From Bacillota bacterium (lineage in GTDB: Bacteria; Bacillota; Ch66; Ch109), in NCBI GenBank assembly GCA_013178275.1, contig JABLWZ010000035.1:1-32170 (forward strand): DNA of 32,170 nt, read 5' to 3'. A program made the position numbers and the translations under genes. This document shows positions 20,131 to 31,200 of this stretch, one piece after another; position 1 is the first letter of the stretch; every line of letters begins with the position of its first letter. The notes under the pieces were generated by a model that had not been told where the DNA came from, made no database searches, and was given only the letters and a program-made list of their open reading frames with translations.

Positions 20131-23100
20131 CTACTTGATCCCCGCGTGGTACTCCTGCAGGGACTTCAGCCTGGAACCGGGCGAGGATTCCTCCTTGTAA
20201 GCCGCTATCCCCTTGGCGCTGGCCAGGGCCGCCGCCATGGTGGTGATGTACGGGACGTTGAACTTGATGGCGTTCTTGCGGATATACGAGTCGTCGTGCT
20301 GGCTGCGTTTCCCCGACGGGGTGTTGATGACCAGCTGGATCTCCTTGTTGGTTATCCCGTCGACGATATGGGGACGCCCCTCGAACTGCTTGTTGATGAC
20401 CTCGGCCTCGATCCCGTGCTCCTGGAAGTACTTCTGGGTGCCGCCGGTCGCCTTGAGTTTGAACCCGATACTGGCAAACAGCTTTGCCGCCTCCAGCGCG
20501 GCGGGTTTATCCTTGTCGCTGACGGAGAACAGCACGGTCCCCGACGTCGGCAGGGAGGTCTTGGTGCCCTCCTGGGCCTTGAAGTACGCCAGCCCGAACG
20601 AATCGGCGATCCCCAGGACCTCACCGGTGGAGCGCATCTCCGGCCCCAGTATCGGGTCGACCTCCTGGAACATGTTAAACGGGAAGACCGCCTCCTTGAC
20701 CCCATAGTGGGGGATATCCTTGGCCGCCAGGCCGCTGACCGGGTACTTCCGGCCCGAGTCGGCCATCATCATTATCTCGGTGGCGATCCGCGCCATTCGG
20801 ATGTCGCAGACCTTCGAGACCAGGGGCACGGTCCGGGAAGCCCTCGGGTTGGCCTCCAGCACGTAGACCTGGTCGTCGGCGATGGCGTACTGCATGTTCA
20901 TCAGCCCGACCACGTTCAGTTCCCGGGCGATCTTCTTGGTGTACTCCACGATGGTGTCGATGTGCCGGGCCGGGATGCTGATGGGCGGAATCACGCAGGC
21001 CGAGTCGCCCGAGTGGATGCCTGCCAGCTCGATGTGCTCCATCACCGCCGGGACGTAGGCGTCCTCCCCGTTGGCGATGGCGTCCGCTTCCGCCTCGATC
21101 GCGTTGCTCAGGAACCGGTCGATCAGGATCGGCCTCTCGGGGGTGACCCCGACCGCGGCCGCCACGTACTGGCGCAGCATCTCCTCGTCGTGGACCACCT
21201 CCATGCCCCGTCCGCCCAGGACGTAGGAGGGGCGGACCATCAGGGGATAGCCGATCCGGTTGGCTATCACCAGCGCCTCGTCCAGGTTCGATGCCATGCC
21301 CGACTCGGGCATGGGTATGTTCAGCCTCTCCATCACCCGGCGGAACCGGTCGCGGTCCTCGGCCAGGTCGATGGTCTCCGGGGTGGTGCCGAGTATCTTT
21401 ACCCCCGCCTTCGCCAGTTCCCCGGCGATGTTCAGGGGGGTCTGCCCGCCAAACTGGACGATCACCCCCAGCGGCTTCTCCTTCTCGTAGATGGCGAGCA
21501 CGTCCTCCACGGTCAGGGGTTCGAAGTACAGCTTATCCGAGGTGTCGTAGTCGGTGGAGACCGTCTCCGGGTTGCAGTTGACCATCACCGTCTCGAAGCC
21601 CAGGTCCTTCAGGGCGAAGGCAGTGTGCACGCAGCAGTAGTCGAACTCGATCCCCTGGCCGATCCGGTTCGGGCCTCCGCCCAGAATCAGGACCTTGGGA
21701 CGGTCGCTGGCAGTCGTCTGGTCGGGGGCGTTGTAGGTGGAGAAGTAATAAGCGGCGTTTTCCACCCCGCTGACCGGGACGGCCTCCCAGCCCTCTACCA
21801 CCCCGAGAGCGGTCCGGCGCTCGCGGATCTCGGTCTCCGAACGGTTCAGCAGCATGGCCAGGTAGCGGTCGGAGAACCCGTCCCGCTTCGCCCGCACCAG
21901 CAGCTCGTCGGGCAGCCGGCCGTCTTTATATTTCAGTATCTCCTCCTCCAGCTCGACCAGCTCTTTCATCTGCTGGATGAACCACGGCTTGAGGTAGGTC
22001 AGGCGGTAGAGCTGTTCCACGTCCGCGCCCTTGCGCAGCGCCTCGTACATGATGAACTGGCGCTCGCTCGAGGGTTCCGCCAGCATCGACAGCAGCTCGT
22101 CCCGGGAGCGCCGGTTGAAGTCCTTGGCGAAGCCCAGGCCGTAGCGGCCGATTTCCAGGGAGCGGATGGCTTTCTGGAAGGCCTCCTTGTAGTTCTTCCC
22201 GATGCTCATGACCTCGCCCACGGCGCGCATCTGGGTGCCCAGGACGTCCACCGCGCCGGGGAACTTCTCGAAAGCCCAGCGGGAGAATTTTATCACCACG
22301 TAATCCCCCGAGGGGGTGTACTTATCCAGGGTCCCGTCCCGCCAGTAGGGGATCTCGTCCAGGGTCAGACCCGCGGCCAGCATGGTGGAGACCATGGCGA
22401 TGGGGAAGCCGGTGGCCTTGGAGGCCAGGGCGGAGGAGCGAGAGGTGCGGGGGTTGATCTCGATGATGACCACCCGCCCCGTCTTAGGGTCGTGCGCGAA
22501 CTGGATGTTGGTGCCGCCCACCACCTCTATGGCGTCCACCACGTCGTAGGAGTATTTCTGGAGCCTCTGCTGCAGCTTGGGGTCGATCGTCAGCATCGGG
22601 GCGGCGCAGAAGGAGTCCCCGGTGTGCACGCCCATGGCGTCGATGTTCTCGATAAAGCAGACGGTGATCTTCTGGTTCCTGGCGTCACGGACCACCTCCA
22701 GCTCCAGCTCTTCCCATCCCAGCACCGACTCCTCGATCAGGATCTGACCGACCAGGCTGGCGGCGATCCCGCGATGGGCGACGGTCCGCAGCTCCTCGAC
22801 GTTGTAGACCAGGCCGCCGCCGGTGCCGCCCATGGTGTAGGCGGGCCGGATCACCACGGGATACCCGAGTTCCTTGGCTATCTGTTCGGCCTCTTCGACA
22901 CTGTAGGCGGGCTGGCTGCGGGGCATCTCGATCCCCAGCCGGTTCATCGTCTCCTTGAAGGCGATGCGGTCCTCGCCGCGCTCGATGGCATCGGTCTGCA
23001 CGCCGATGACCTTGACCCCGTACTTTTCCAGGACCCCGGTCTTGTGCAGCTCCGAGCTGAGGTTCAGGCCCGACTGCCCGCCCAGGTTAGGCAGCAGGGC

Positions 23101-23352
23101 GTCAGGCCGTTCCTTGGCAATGATCTCCTCCAGCCTCTGGACGTTGAGCGGTTCGATGTAGGTGATGTCCGCGATCCCCGGGTCGGTCATGATGGTGGCG
23201 GGGTTGGAGTTGACCAGGATGATCTCGTAGCCCAGCTTCCTCAGGGCCTTGCAGGCCTGGGTCCCGGAGTAGTCAAACTCGCAGGCCTGTCCGATCACGA
23301 TCGGTCCTGATCCGATGATTAGAATCTTGTTGATGTCGGTGCGTTTCGGCAT
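20131..23352 (-). CDS. carB: Carbamoyl-phosphate synthase large subunit
   Basis: A 1073 aa enzyme, exactly the usual length. It makes carbamoyl phosphate from bicarbonate, ATP and ammonia delivered by CarA, for pyrimidines and arginine. The N-terminal half has K-I-L-I-I-G-S-G-P-I-V-I-G-Q-A-C-E-F-D-Y and the ATP-grasp loop G-G-T-G-G-G. The second half repeats the fold with V-L-I-L-G-G-G-P-N-R-I-G-Q-G-I-E-F and L-G-G-R-G-M. An MGS-like allosteric domain closes the protein, starting around residue 935. The ATG at 23352 has GGGAGGGG five bases upstream; the ATG 45 bases earlier does not. It stands alone: no carA or other pyrimidine or arginine gene is near, although carA usually lies directly upstream. 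No PyrR-type site is evident in its leader. Confidence 0.97.
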   Translation of the reverse strand: MPKRTDINKILIIGSGPIVIGQACEFDYSGTQACKALRKLGYEIILVNSNPATIMTDPGIADITYIEPLNVQRLEEIIAKERPDALLPNLGGQSGLNLSSELHKTGVLEKYGVKVIGVQTDAIERGEDRIAFKETMNRLGIEMPRSQPAYSVEEAEQIAKELGYPVVIRPAYTMGGTGGGLVYNVEELRTVAHRGIAASLVGQILIEESVLGWEELELEVVRDARNQKITVCFIENIDAMGVHTGDSFCAAPMLTIDPKLQQRLQKYSYDVVDAIEVVGGTNIQFAHDPKTGRVVIIEINPRTSRSSALASKATGFPIAMVSTMLAAGLTLDEIPYWRDGTLDKYTPSGDYVVIKFSRWAFEKFPGAVDVLGTQMRAVGEVMSIGKNYKEAFQKAIRSLEIGRYGLGFAKDFNRRSRDELLSMLAEPSSERQFIMYEALRKGADVEQLYRLTYLKPWFIQQMKELVELEEEILKYKDGRLPDELLVRAKRDGFSDRYLAMLLNRSETEIRERRTALGVVEGWEAVPVSGVENAAYYFSTYNAPDQTTASDRPKVLILGGGPNRIGQGIEFDYCCVHTAFALKDLGFETVMVNCNPETVSTDYDTSDKLYFEPLTVEDVLAIYEKEKPLGVIVQFGGQTPLNIAGELAKAGVKILGTTPETIDLAEDRDRFRRVMERLNIPMPESGMASNLDEALVIANRIGYPLMVRPSYVLGGRGMEVVHDEEMLRQYVAAAVGVTPERPILIDRFLSNAIEAEADAIANGEDAYVPAVMEHIELAGIHSGDSACVIPPISIPARHIDTIVEYTKKIARELNVVGLMNMQYAIADDQVYVLEANPRASRTVPLVSKVCDIRMARIATEIMMMADSGRKYPVSGLAAKDIPHYGVKEAVFPFNMFQEVDPILGPEMRSTGEVLGIADSFGLAYFKAQEGTKTSLPTSGTVLFSVSDKDKPAALEAAKLFASIGFKLKATGGTQKYFQEHGIEAEVINKQFEGRPHIVDGITNKEIQLVINTPSGKRSQHDDSYIRKNAIKFNVPYITTMAAALASAKGIAAYKEESSPGSRLKSLQEYHAGIK

Positions 23353-23567
23353 ACTTCCCCTCCCAAGTCTATCCTGATGTGCAGTCTTACTCAGCATTGG
23401 CAGTTGGTACCCTACTAAACCTTAATTTTAGCAAATATGCAGGACAAGTTATACATTATTCTCGAACATAATACAGTATAACTCGCCGGCTGTCATCGGG
23501 ATTTCACCAAATGGGTTCAGATTTGTCGAGGAAAGGGAGGGCGGCGATTCCATCTTAAACCGCGATA

Positions 23568-23576
23568 TGGTATAAA
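23568..23576 (+). promoter_or_regulatory. Possible extended -10 element of copA
   Basis: TGGTATAAA fits an extended -10 (TGn plus TATAAA) 50 bases before the copA start. The matching -35 region is poor, as is common for activator- or repressor-controlled metal genes. No clear CsoR or CueR dyad was found. Confidence 0.3.
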
Positions 23577-23625
23577 TAGTCTCAACAGGAGAAGAAAATG
23601 GCTCCGCGTAAAAGGGGGGATTGCC

Positions 23626-26025
23626 ATGCAGAACGTTCAGATAAAGGTAAAGGGGATGAGCTGCGCCGCCTGCGCCGCCCGCATCGAGAAGGGGCTGAAC
23701 CGCCTCCCCGGGGTGGAGCAGGCCCGGGTCAACCTCGCGATGGAGCAGGCCTCGGTCGACTACGACCCCGAGGCGGTCAAGGTCAACGACCTGGTGGAAC
23801 AGATAGAGAAGCTCGGCTACTCGGTGGACGCGGAAAAGGTGGAGCTGAAGATCGGGGGTATGACCTGCGCCGCCTGCGCCGCCCGGGTGGAAAAAGGGCT
23901 CAGCAAGCTTCCCGGGGTGGAGCGGGCCAGTGTAAACCTGGCCACCGAGACCGCTACCGTGGAGTACCTGCCGGCCCAGGTGGGGGTGGACGACCTGATC
24001 CGGACCGTGACCCGCACCGGCTACACCGCGCAGCGGATGGCGGCCGGGCCTCCCGAGGCCGGGCCGGGAGCGGCCGACGAGGAACTGGTGAAGAAGCGGC
24101 GGCTGCTGATATTCTCGGCGGTCCTCGCCCTCCCCTTTCTGGTTATGATGGTGGGCGAGCTGCTGGGGCTGGCCCTGCCCGGCTGGCTCACCGCTTCCAC
24201 CACCCAGCTGCTGCTGGCGACCCCGGTCCAGTTCTACGGGGGCTACCCCTTCTACCGGGGGGCCTTCAACTCCCTGCGCGGCGGCGGAGCCAACATGGAC
24301 GTCCTGGTGGCCCTGGGGACCAGCGCCGCCTACTTCTACAGCCTGAGCGCGATGTTCTTCGCACCGCACAGCCACGGCTACTTCGAGGTCAGCGCGGTGC
24401 TCATCACCCTGATCCTCCTGGGCAAGTTCCTGGAGGCCCTGGCCAAGGGGCGCACCTCGGAAGCGATCAGAAAGCTGATGGGGCTGCAGCCCAAGACCGC
24501 CAGGGTGATACGCGGGGGCGAGGAGCTGGAGATACCCACCGCCGAGGTATTGGTCGGCGACCTGGTGGTGGTCCGCCCGGGAGAGCGCATCCCGGTCGAC
24601 GGCCAGGTCCGGGAAGGCTACTCGGCTGTCGACGAGTCGATGCTGACCGGTGAGAGCGTACCGGTCGACAAGCAGGCGGGCGACCTCGTCGCGGGGGCCA
24701 CCATCAACAAGTTCGGTTCGCTGAAGATCGAGGCCACCCGGGTGGGCCGGGACACCGTGCTGGCCCAGATCATCCGGGTGGTCCAGGAGGCGCAGGGTTC
24801 CAAGGCCCCCATCCAGCGGCTGGCCGACGTGGTGGCCGGCTACTTCGTCCCGGTCGTGGTCCTGATCGCCGCCGCCACCTTCGGGACCTGGTACCTGCTG
24901 CTAGACGCGGGCAACCTCTCCCGCGCCCTGATAAACGCCACCGCCGTCCTGGTCATCGCCTGCCCCTGCGCCATGGGGCTGGCCACCCCCACCTCCATCA
25001 TGGTGGGGACGGGCCGGGGAGCGGAGAACGGCATCCTCATCCGGGGCGGCGAGCACCTGGAGCGCGCCCACAAGATCAGCGCTGTGGTCCTGGACAAGAC
25101 CGGCACCATCACCCGGGGAGAGCCCGAGCTGACCGACATCATCCCGGCCGGTGGGTTCAGCGGGCAGGAAGCGGCGATCCTCGGCTTGGCCGCCCGGGTG
25201 GAGCGGCTCTCCGAGCACCCGGTCGCGCAGGCCGTGGTCCAGGGCGCGATAAAGCGATACCCCGGGATCGAGCTTGGAGACCCCGAGGAATTTTCGGCGA
25301 TTCCCGGCAAGGGGGTCGCCGCGCGGATCGAGGGGAAGGGGGTCCTGATCGGGACCGCCCGCTTCCTGATGGACGAGGGCATCGACACCGGGGCGCTGCA
25401 GTCGGCGCTCGACACGCTGGAAGAGAGCGGCAAGACCGCAGTGCTGATGGCTGCTGACGGTCAGGCCGCGGCGGCCATCGGGGTGGCCGACACGGTCAAG
25501 GAGCACTCGGCGGAAGCGGTGCAGGAACTAAAACGGCTCGGCATCGAGGTCTGGATGATTACCGGGGACAACCGCCGGACCGCTCAGGCCATCGCTCGGG
25601 AGGTAGGGATAGACAATGTCCTGGCGGAGGTGCTGCCAGAAGACAAGGCCAAAGAGGTGCAGCGGCTGAGAGACGAGGGCAAGCTGGTAGCCATGGTCGG
25701 CGACGGGATAAACGACGCCCCCGCCCTGGCCACCGCCGACGTGGGGATAGCCATGGGGACAGGGACCGACGTCGCCATGGAGGCGGCGGACATCACCCTG
25801 ATGCGGGGGGACCTACGGACCATCGCCACCGCGGTCCGGCTGAGCCAGGCCACCATGAAAAACATCAAGCAGAACCTGTTTTGGGCCTTCATCTACAACC
25901 TGATCGGCATACCGATCGCCGCTGCTGGGCTGCTGAACCCGGTCATAGCGGGAGGGGCGATGGCCATGAGTTCGGTCTCGGTGGTCAGCAACGCCCTGAG
26001 ACTGAAACGGGTCAAATTAGAATAA
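23626..26025 (+). CDS. copA: Copper-exporting P1B-type ATPase
   Basis: A 799 aa inner-membrane pump that exports Cu(I). Two N-terminal HMA domains each have G-M-[ST]-C-A-A-C (Cys13/16 and Cys81/84). After the TM helices come the phosphatase motif T-G-E-S, the channel motif C-P-C (446-448) in [10 protein letters not shown], the phosphorylated Asp490 in D-K-T-G-T-I-T, the S-E-H-P site and [10 protein letters not shown]. The C-terminal TM helices contain the expected Tyr-Asn and Met-Ser-Ser residues (Y-N-L, A-M-S-S-V-S). The ATG has AAGGGGGG nine bases upstream. A separate small copper chaperone gene is not present. An ABC1-family gene follows 14 bases after the stop. Confidence 0.95.
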   Translation: MQNVQIKVKGMSCAACAARIEKGLNRLPGVEQARVNLAMEQASVDYDPEAVKVNDLVEQIEKLGYSVDAEKVELKIGGMTCAACAARVEKGLSKLPGVERASVNLATETATVEYLPAQVGVDDLIRTVTRTGYTAQRMAAGPPEAGPGAADEELVKKRRLLIFSAVLALPFLVMMVGELLGLALPGWLTASTTQLLLATPVQFYGGYPFYRGAFNSLRGGGANMDVLVALGTSAAYFYSLSAMFFAPHSHGYFEVSAVLITLILLGKFLEALAKGRTSEAIRKLMGLQPKTARVIRGGEELEIPTAEVLVGDLVVVRPGERIPVDGQVREGYSAVDESMLTGESVPVDKQAGDLVAGATINKFGSLKIEATRVGRDTVLAQIIRVVQEAQGSKAPIQRLADVVAGYFVPVVVLIAAATFGTWYLLLDAGNLSRALINATAVLVIACPCAMGLATPTSIMVGTGRGAENGILIRGGEHLERAHKISAVVLDKTGTITRGEPELTDIIPAGGFSGQEAAILGLAARVERLSEHPVAQAVVQGAIKRYPGIELGDPEEFSAIPGKGVAARIEGKGVLIGTARFLMDEGIDTGALQSALDTLEESGKTAVLMAADGQAAAAIGVADTVKEHSAEAVQELKRLGIEVWMITGDNRRTAQAIAREVGIDNVLAEVLPEDKAKEVQRLRDEGKLVAMVGDGINDAPALATADVGIAMGTGTDVAMEAADITLMRGDLRTIATAVRLSQATMKNIKQNLFWAFIYNLIGIPIAAAGLLNPVIAGGAMAMSSVSVVSNALRLKRVKLE

Positions 26026-26039
26026 GGAGTTGTATCGTA

Positions 26040-27683
26040 TTGGGTATTAGAAAGAGCGTCCGCCACCTCCTGCGCTACCGCGAGATAACCCACGTGTTCG
26101 TTAAGCACGGACTGGGGTACGTCGCCCAAAGGATAGGCCTCGCCAAGGGACTGTCGGAGAAGGAGTGCGTAAAAGAGCCGGACTGCTACCTGGCGGGCCG
26201 GCTGCACAGCGCCATCACCGAACTGGGCCCGACCTTCGTCAAGCTGGGGCAGGTGCTCTCCACCCGTCCCGACCTGATGCCGCCGGACTACATCGCGGAG
26301 CTGGAGCGGCTGCAGGACAAGGTGCCTCCCTTTCCGTACCAGCAGGTGGTCAAGCAGCTGGTGAAGGAGATCGGCCACCCCGAGGAGATATTCGAGGAGT
26401 TCGATCCCACCCCGCTCGCCGCCGCGTCCATCGGGCAGGTGCACCTCGCCCGGCTCAAGACCGGGGAAAAGGTGATCGTGAAGGTCCAGCGCCCCGACAT
26501 CGAGAAGCAGATCGACAACGACCTGGAGATACTGGTGGGCCTCGCGAAGATGGCCGAGAAGAGGTCGGACCTGGCCCGGCAGATAGGCCTCGAGGCCATG
26601 ATCGAGGACTTCGCCAAACTCTTCCGCCGAGAACTCGACTACGACCGGGAGTCCAAAAACACCGAGCGGATGAGGATAAACTTCCAGAACGACGAGCGGG
26701 TGATCATCCCCCGGGTGTTCTGGGAGTATACCACGCCGAGGGTGCTGACCGAGGAGTATATCGAAGGGATAAAGTTCAGCGACATCGCAGAGGTGGAAAG
26801 GAGGGGCCTGGACCGGAGGAAGCTGTCCGCCCTGGGCACGGAGGCCTTTCTCAGCCAGATCCTCGAACACGGATTCTTCCAGGTCGATCCGCACCCCGGC
26901 AACATCCTGATCATCGACGACGACCACATCGCCTTTATCGACTTCGGCGAGGTGGCGGTCCTGTCGGGGAGGCGGCTGGAGACCCTGGCCGAGCTGTTCA
27001 CCAACCTGAACTCACGCGACCTCGACGGACTGATGTCCACCATGCGGGACCTGGGATTCGTCACGGAGAGCATCGACGCCGACCAGTTCCAGGACGACCT
27101 GTCCGATGTCATAGAGCGGGTATACATGGGCAGCATCGGAAACATCGATATCAAGCAGCTGCAGGGCGACCTACTGGACCTGGCCTACCGCTACCAGATG
27201 AAGGTGCCCTCCTACATGACCTCACTGATGAAAGCGCTGATCATTGTCGAGGGGGTGGGGAGAAAGCTGGACCCGACCTTCAACTTCACCGAGGTGGCCG
27301 TGGACCTGGGGAAAAGGCTGTTCATAGAGCGCCTCAAGCCCAAAAACCTGTTCAACTCCCTGAAGCGGAACTACCACCGGGACGTTCGGCCCCTGTTGGC
27401 CTTCCCCCGGCACTTCAACAACCTGGTCCGGCACACCAGCGACGGGCATCTCAAGGTAAACATCCAGGTGAGTCTGACCGAAAAGGCCGAAAGCCAGGTC
27501 TTCCGGCTGGTAAACCGCCTGTGCGCCAGCGTGCTGGTTACCGGCGGGCTGGTGGGCGCGGCCCTGATCCTCCGGAACGATATCCGTTCGCTCGAACTGC
27601 ACGGACCCCTGGTGGTCGCGGTCGTCGTCAGCTTCCTGGCGATCGGGCTGTTCAGCCTAGGCGCCTCGTTCCGCCGCAAATAA
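26040..27683 (+). CDS. ABC1/UbiB (AarF)-family atypical kinase
   Basis: A 547 aa protein of the UbiB/AarF/Coq8 family, which has a protein-kinase-like fold and supports quinone or isoprenoid lipid metabolism. Motifs: K-L-G-Q-V-L-S-T-R-P-D (KxGQ), A-A-A-S-I-G-Q-V-H (Ala-rich loop), catalytic-type Lys in V-I-V-K-V-Q-R-P, D-P-H-P-G-N-I-L-I and F-I-D-F-G-E-V. Two C-terminal TM helices (about 500-519 and 525-542) anchor it in the membrane. The TTG at 26040 is chosen because the frame upstream is copA in another frame and AAGGAG lies ten bases before it. It follows copA so closely that co-transcription is almost certain, an uncommon pairing. Confidence 0.9.
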   Translation: MGIRKSVRHLLRYREITHVFVKHGLGYVAQRIGLAKGLSEKECVKEPDCYLAGRLHSAITELGPTFVKLGQVLSTRPDLMPPDYIAELERLQDKVPPFPYQQVVKQLVKEIGHPEEIFEEFDPTPLAAASIGQVHLARLKTGEKVIVKVQRPDIEKQIDNDLEILVGLAKMAEKRSDLARQIGLEAMIEDFAKLFRRELDYDRESKNTERMRINFQNDERVIIPRVFWEYTTPRVLTEEYIEGIKFSDIAEVERRGLDRRKLSALGTEAFLSQILEHGFFQVDPHPGNILIIDDDHIAFIDFGEVAVLSGRRLETLAELFTNLNSRDLDGLMSTMRDLGFVTESIDADQFQDDLSDVIERVYMGSIGNIDIKQLQGDLLDLAYRYQMKVPSYMTSLMKALIIVEGVGRKLDPTFNFTEVAVDLGKRLFIERLKPKNLFNSLKRNYHRDVRPLLAFPRHFNNLVRHTSDGHLKVNIQVSLTEKAESQVFRLVNRLCASVLVTGGLVGAALILRNDIRSLELHGPLVVAVVVSFLAIGLFSLGASFRRK

Positions 27684-27745
27684 GCCGGGATAAAAAACCC
27701 TTGAAAAGCCCCATCCTATCGATACGCAGAAGAGGAGATGCAGAC

Positions 27746-28258
27746 ATGAAAAAAGCCCATGGCATTGACGAGAAGGGACTGCGCGACATCTGGCTGGCTG
27801 GCGGCTGCTTCTGGGGAGTCGAGGCCTACTTTTCCCGCCTCCCGGGGGTGGTCGAGACCGATGTCGGCTACGCCAACGGCCGGACCCAAAACCCGACCTA
27901 CCGGGAGATACCCTTCACCGGACACGCGGAGACCGTCCACGTCCGCTACGACCCCGGCTATATCACCCTGGAAACCCTGCTGGAGCACCTGTTCAAGATA
28001 ATCGACCCCACCAGCGTAAACCGGCAGGGCCCAGATGTCGGGACCCAGTACCGCACCGGCGTTTACTACCGCGACGAGAACGACCGGCCCGCGATCGAGT
28101 CCTTCATCGAACGCGAACAGCGGAAGCACGCGGAGCCTATCGCCACCGAGGCGGTACCGCTGGAGCACTACCACCCCGCCGAGGAGTACCACCAGGATTA
28201 TCTAGAGAAGAACCCCGGAGGCTACTGCCACGTCGACCTATCGCAGTTCAAGGGATGA
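27746..28258 (+). CDS. msrA: Peptide methionine-(S)-S-oxide reductase
   Basis: A 170 aa enzyme that repairs oxidised methionine. The catalytic motif G-G-C-F-W-G places the nucleophile at Cys21, and G-Y-A-N-G, Y-R-T-G-V-Y-Y and H-Y-x-x-A-E-E-Y-H-Q-D-Y-L are present. Cys161 in G-G-Y-C-H-V is the likely resolving Cys. The ATG has AGAGGAG eight bases upstream. It follows the UbiB-family gene by 62 bases with no terminator, so it is probably the last gene of the copA unit; copper-driven methionine oxidation would explain the grouping. It converges with the large regulator gene, 30 bases apart. Confidence 0.95.
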   Translation: MKKAHGIDEKGLRDIWLAGGCFWGVEAYFSRLPGVVETDVGYANGRTQNPTYREIPFTGHAETVHVRYDPGYITLETLLEHLFKIIDPTSVNRQGPDVGTQYRTGVYYRDENDRPAIESFIEREQRKHAEPIATEAVPLEHYHPAEEYHQDYLEKNPGGYCHVDLSQFKG

Positions 28259-28288
28259 CCCCCTGGCATCGGGCCTGCACGGTTTCGG

Positions 28289-31200
28289 TCAGCCTTCGCT
28301 CAGGCCTTCCAGGTGGCCGTTTAAACTGCTCCTCAAAAACTGGGCCCGCTTCTCTCTGCGGGTTTTTTCATACAGATCGCACAGCACCAGCACCACCGCC
28401 TCATCCTGCGGATCTGCTTTCCGCAGCCGGGTCAGCAGCTCTTCCGCCTCCGGATAGATCCCGGCCTCGATATAATGCCGGGCCAGGGCCAGACCCAGTT
28501 CGAGGAACATGCCCCGGTACTTTTCACGGTCTTCGCCGGTCCAGTCTTCATACCGCTCCCCCGGCAGATAATCACCCCGGTAAAGCCTGACCGCCGCCTC
28601 CAGATCAGTAGTCCGTTTGAAACCCTCGGGTTTCTGAAGCCTCCCGTAAAGACCGGCGAGCAGTTCCGTGTCCACCTCCAGATTGGAATCTCCCCGCAGC
28701 ACGAATCCGTTCTCCGATTCGGAGAACAGCTGGAATTCACCCTCCGGGGCCAACCCGTATCTCGACAGCACCTTGCGGATCTCGTAGAGCGCCACGCTGA
28801 GAGAGGCCATGGCCGCTTTTTTGCCGGACTCGGGCCAAAACAGGGCCATCAGGGTGTCCCGGGAGACCGGCTGGCCGCGGTTCACGATCAGGTATTTCAG
28901 TATCCGCTGGGCCTTTCGGGTTTTCCAGTCCGCCTCCGTCAGTACCCCGCGCTCCGTTCGGATGGCGAAATCCCCCAGGAGGGAGATGCGGACCATGGGT
29001 TGGGCCGTCTCTCTATCAGATTCGCGGAGGACCAGTCTCCTGGCGGCTTCCCTTTCCAGAAAACTGTTCGGGTCTGACGCCACCTTCTCCACAGCCTTCC
29101 CGCTGAAATAGAGACCGAGGACCTCCAGCACGAATTTTGGATGCAGCCCCTGCAGCAGGCAGCGGGCCGAGCAGGTCACCAGGGTCGGGAAGAAAAGGTC
29201 CCGAAAGACCACATAGTCATGGCTGAAACTCGTGTCCACCCAGATCTTTAGGAAGCGATCCCCCTTGTGGGTCTCCCCCTTGTCGTAATACAGTTGGGCC
29301 AGATGCATGGCGGTACCTGCCATCATCTGGCGTGACTTCTTCTTCTGGCTGGTCAGGTAGGAGCTTATCAGCAGCTTCTCGGCGGCATCCAGCTGTCCCG
29401 ACTCCCGGTACAGGACGCCCAGGATGCTTTCCCCGACCTCCGCCAGTCCCTGCCCCGCGTTCATTCCCTTCAACTCATTAAAAACCTCCAGGCATTCCTC
29501 GATGTTCGCCTGGGCCGGGTCCTGCTCCAGGCTCCAGAGGTGGAGCAGCAGCCGGTTCAACAGGGCCAGGGCTATGTTCTGGTAACGCATGAAATGAAGC
29601 GTGGAATCCTTCAGGTATCCGATCGCCCCCGGGTAATCGTGCTGGAAGAACCGGGCAAAAGCCGCGTCCCGTTTCCCGAAGCCCAGGGCGTAATCGGACT
29701 GGTAGGTTTCGCCCAGCATCAGCAGCTCGTCACGGATGCGGGCCGACCACGCCGTGTCATGGTTAAGGTAGGCCACGGTGTGGCCTAAAACCAGGTTGAT
29801 GATCCGCCACTGGTCGTTATTCTGGACGATGGGGAGCCGCCAGTTGTCTTCCAGGATGGCGCAGGCCGTCTCCAGGTTCCCTAGCCGGTAATGGAGCATG
29901 CAGCGGAAGTTGTTGACCCCCTGAAGCCAAAGGCCGCTCACCGGGACCATTTCCAGGGTCTTCTCCAGCAGCAGCGCCCGCTGGAGCCGGTCTTCCCACA
30001 CCGTTTTTCCCAGCAGGCAGACCAGGACGATTCCCCGGGCCTCCTCGCTCTTTAACAGGGTCCCGAGCTTGTTGATCTGGCGGACATACGCGCCGACGCG
30101 GGGCATCTCGTTCCGCTGGGTACAGGCGATCATCAGCATGGCCAGGGCCTTCACCTGCATATCCGCGTTCCCCTGGTCGGCAAACAGCAGGGCGCTCTGT
30201 TCCAGGTACCGGCATCCCTGCTGGAATTCCGACCCCTTTAAAATAAACCCGTAGAAATACGACAGGTGCGCGTCGTTCCAGACCGTTTCCTCCGGGAACA
30301 GCTCCACCAGGCTGCGGACCTGCAGGTTGAAGCCAGAATCCAACAGCCGCTCTCCCTCCGCCGCCATCAGCTCCGCGGCCGCTTTTTCATTCCCCGCTTC
30401 GAGCAGGTGCCGCACTGCCGTATGCGTGGCCCCGGTCCTCTGGAACCAGTTCGCCGCCTGCCGATGAAACCCGCGGATCTCGTCGATGGCGAACAGCCTT
30501 CCCCGGATGGCCAGCAGGACGTCCCTGAACAGGGCATGGTACCGGTAGGTCAGAGAACCGGTCCCGGTCCGCTGCAAAAACAGGCTTTTCTTTTCACACT
30601 CCCGGACCATCGCCTCACCGTCAACGATGCCGAATGCCCCCCGAAGGTCCGGCAGGCTGAACTCTTCCAGCGTCGCCACCATGGCCAGGGTCTTTAAAAA
30701 CTCGGGATCGTCCCCGCGCAGCGTCTCTTCGGTGAAGTAGCGGAAAAGCTCCCCGTAGTCGCCCGCGTGTTCCAGCATCCGCAGCACCTCCGGCTCCGAA
30801 CTCTTGCTCAGGATGTTGCGGATCATGATAACGCCGGCGAACCAGCCCTCGGTTTTCAGGAAAATCCTCTGGAGCAGCTTTTTGCTGACCCTCGGTTCAC
30901 CGTCGCCAGTGAGAAACCGGTGCATTTCATCCTCGGTCAGGCTCAGGTCCTGGGAGGTCACCTTCAAGGTTCCGGGCTTGAGGCCCACCCGCCCGTCGAA
31001 AAGTCCCGGGTCGCTCCGGGAGATCAGGATGAGATGCAGCCGGGGCGGCAGGTTTTCCAGAAAAAAGCGCAGCGTATCCATTAACACCGGCGAATCCTCG
31101 ACCCAGTGGAGGTCATCCAGCACCAGCCAGGCCTCGGCCTGGTTCCTCTGGCCGTATAGGCTCCAGAGGTCCTGGCACAGCAGCGCGTTAAAAAGCTCGG

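Noticed and set aside
20071..23310. 1079-codon plus-strand open frame opposite carB
   Set aside because: Antisense shadow of carB caused by high GC at third positions; composition is rich in Asp, Gly, His and Val with no motifs, while the minus frame is an exact-length CarB.
26165..28258. 697-codon frame that ends with a perfect MsrA sequence, looking like a fusion
   Set aside because: The first part is an out-of-frame reading of the UbiB-family gene. MsrA has its own ATG and ribosome site at 27746, so there is no fusion.
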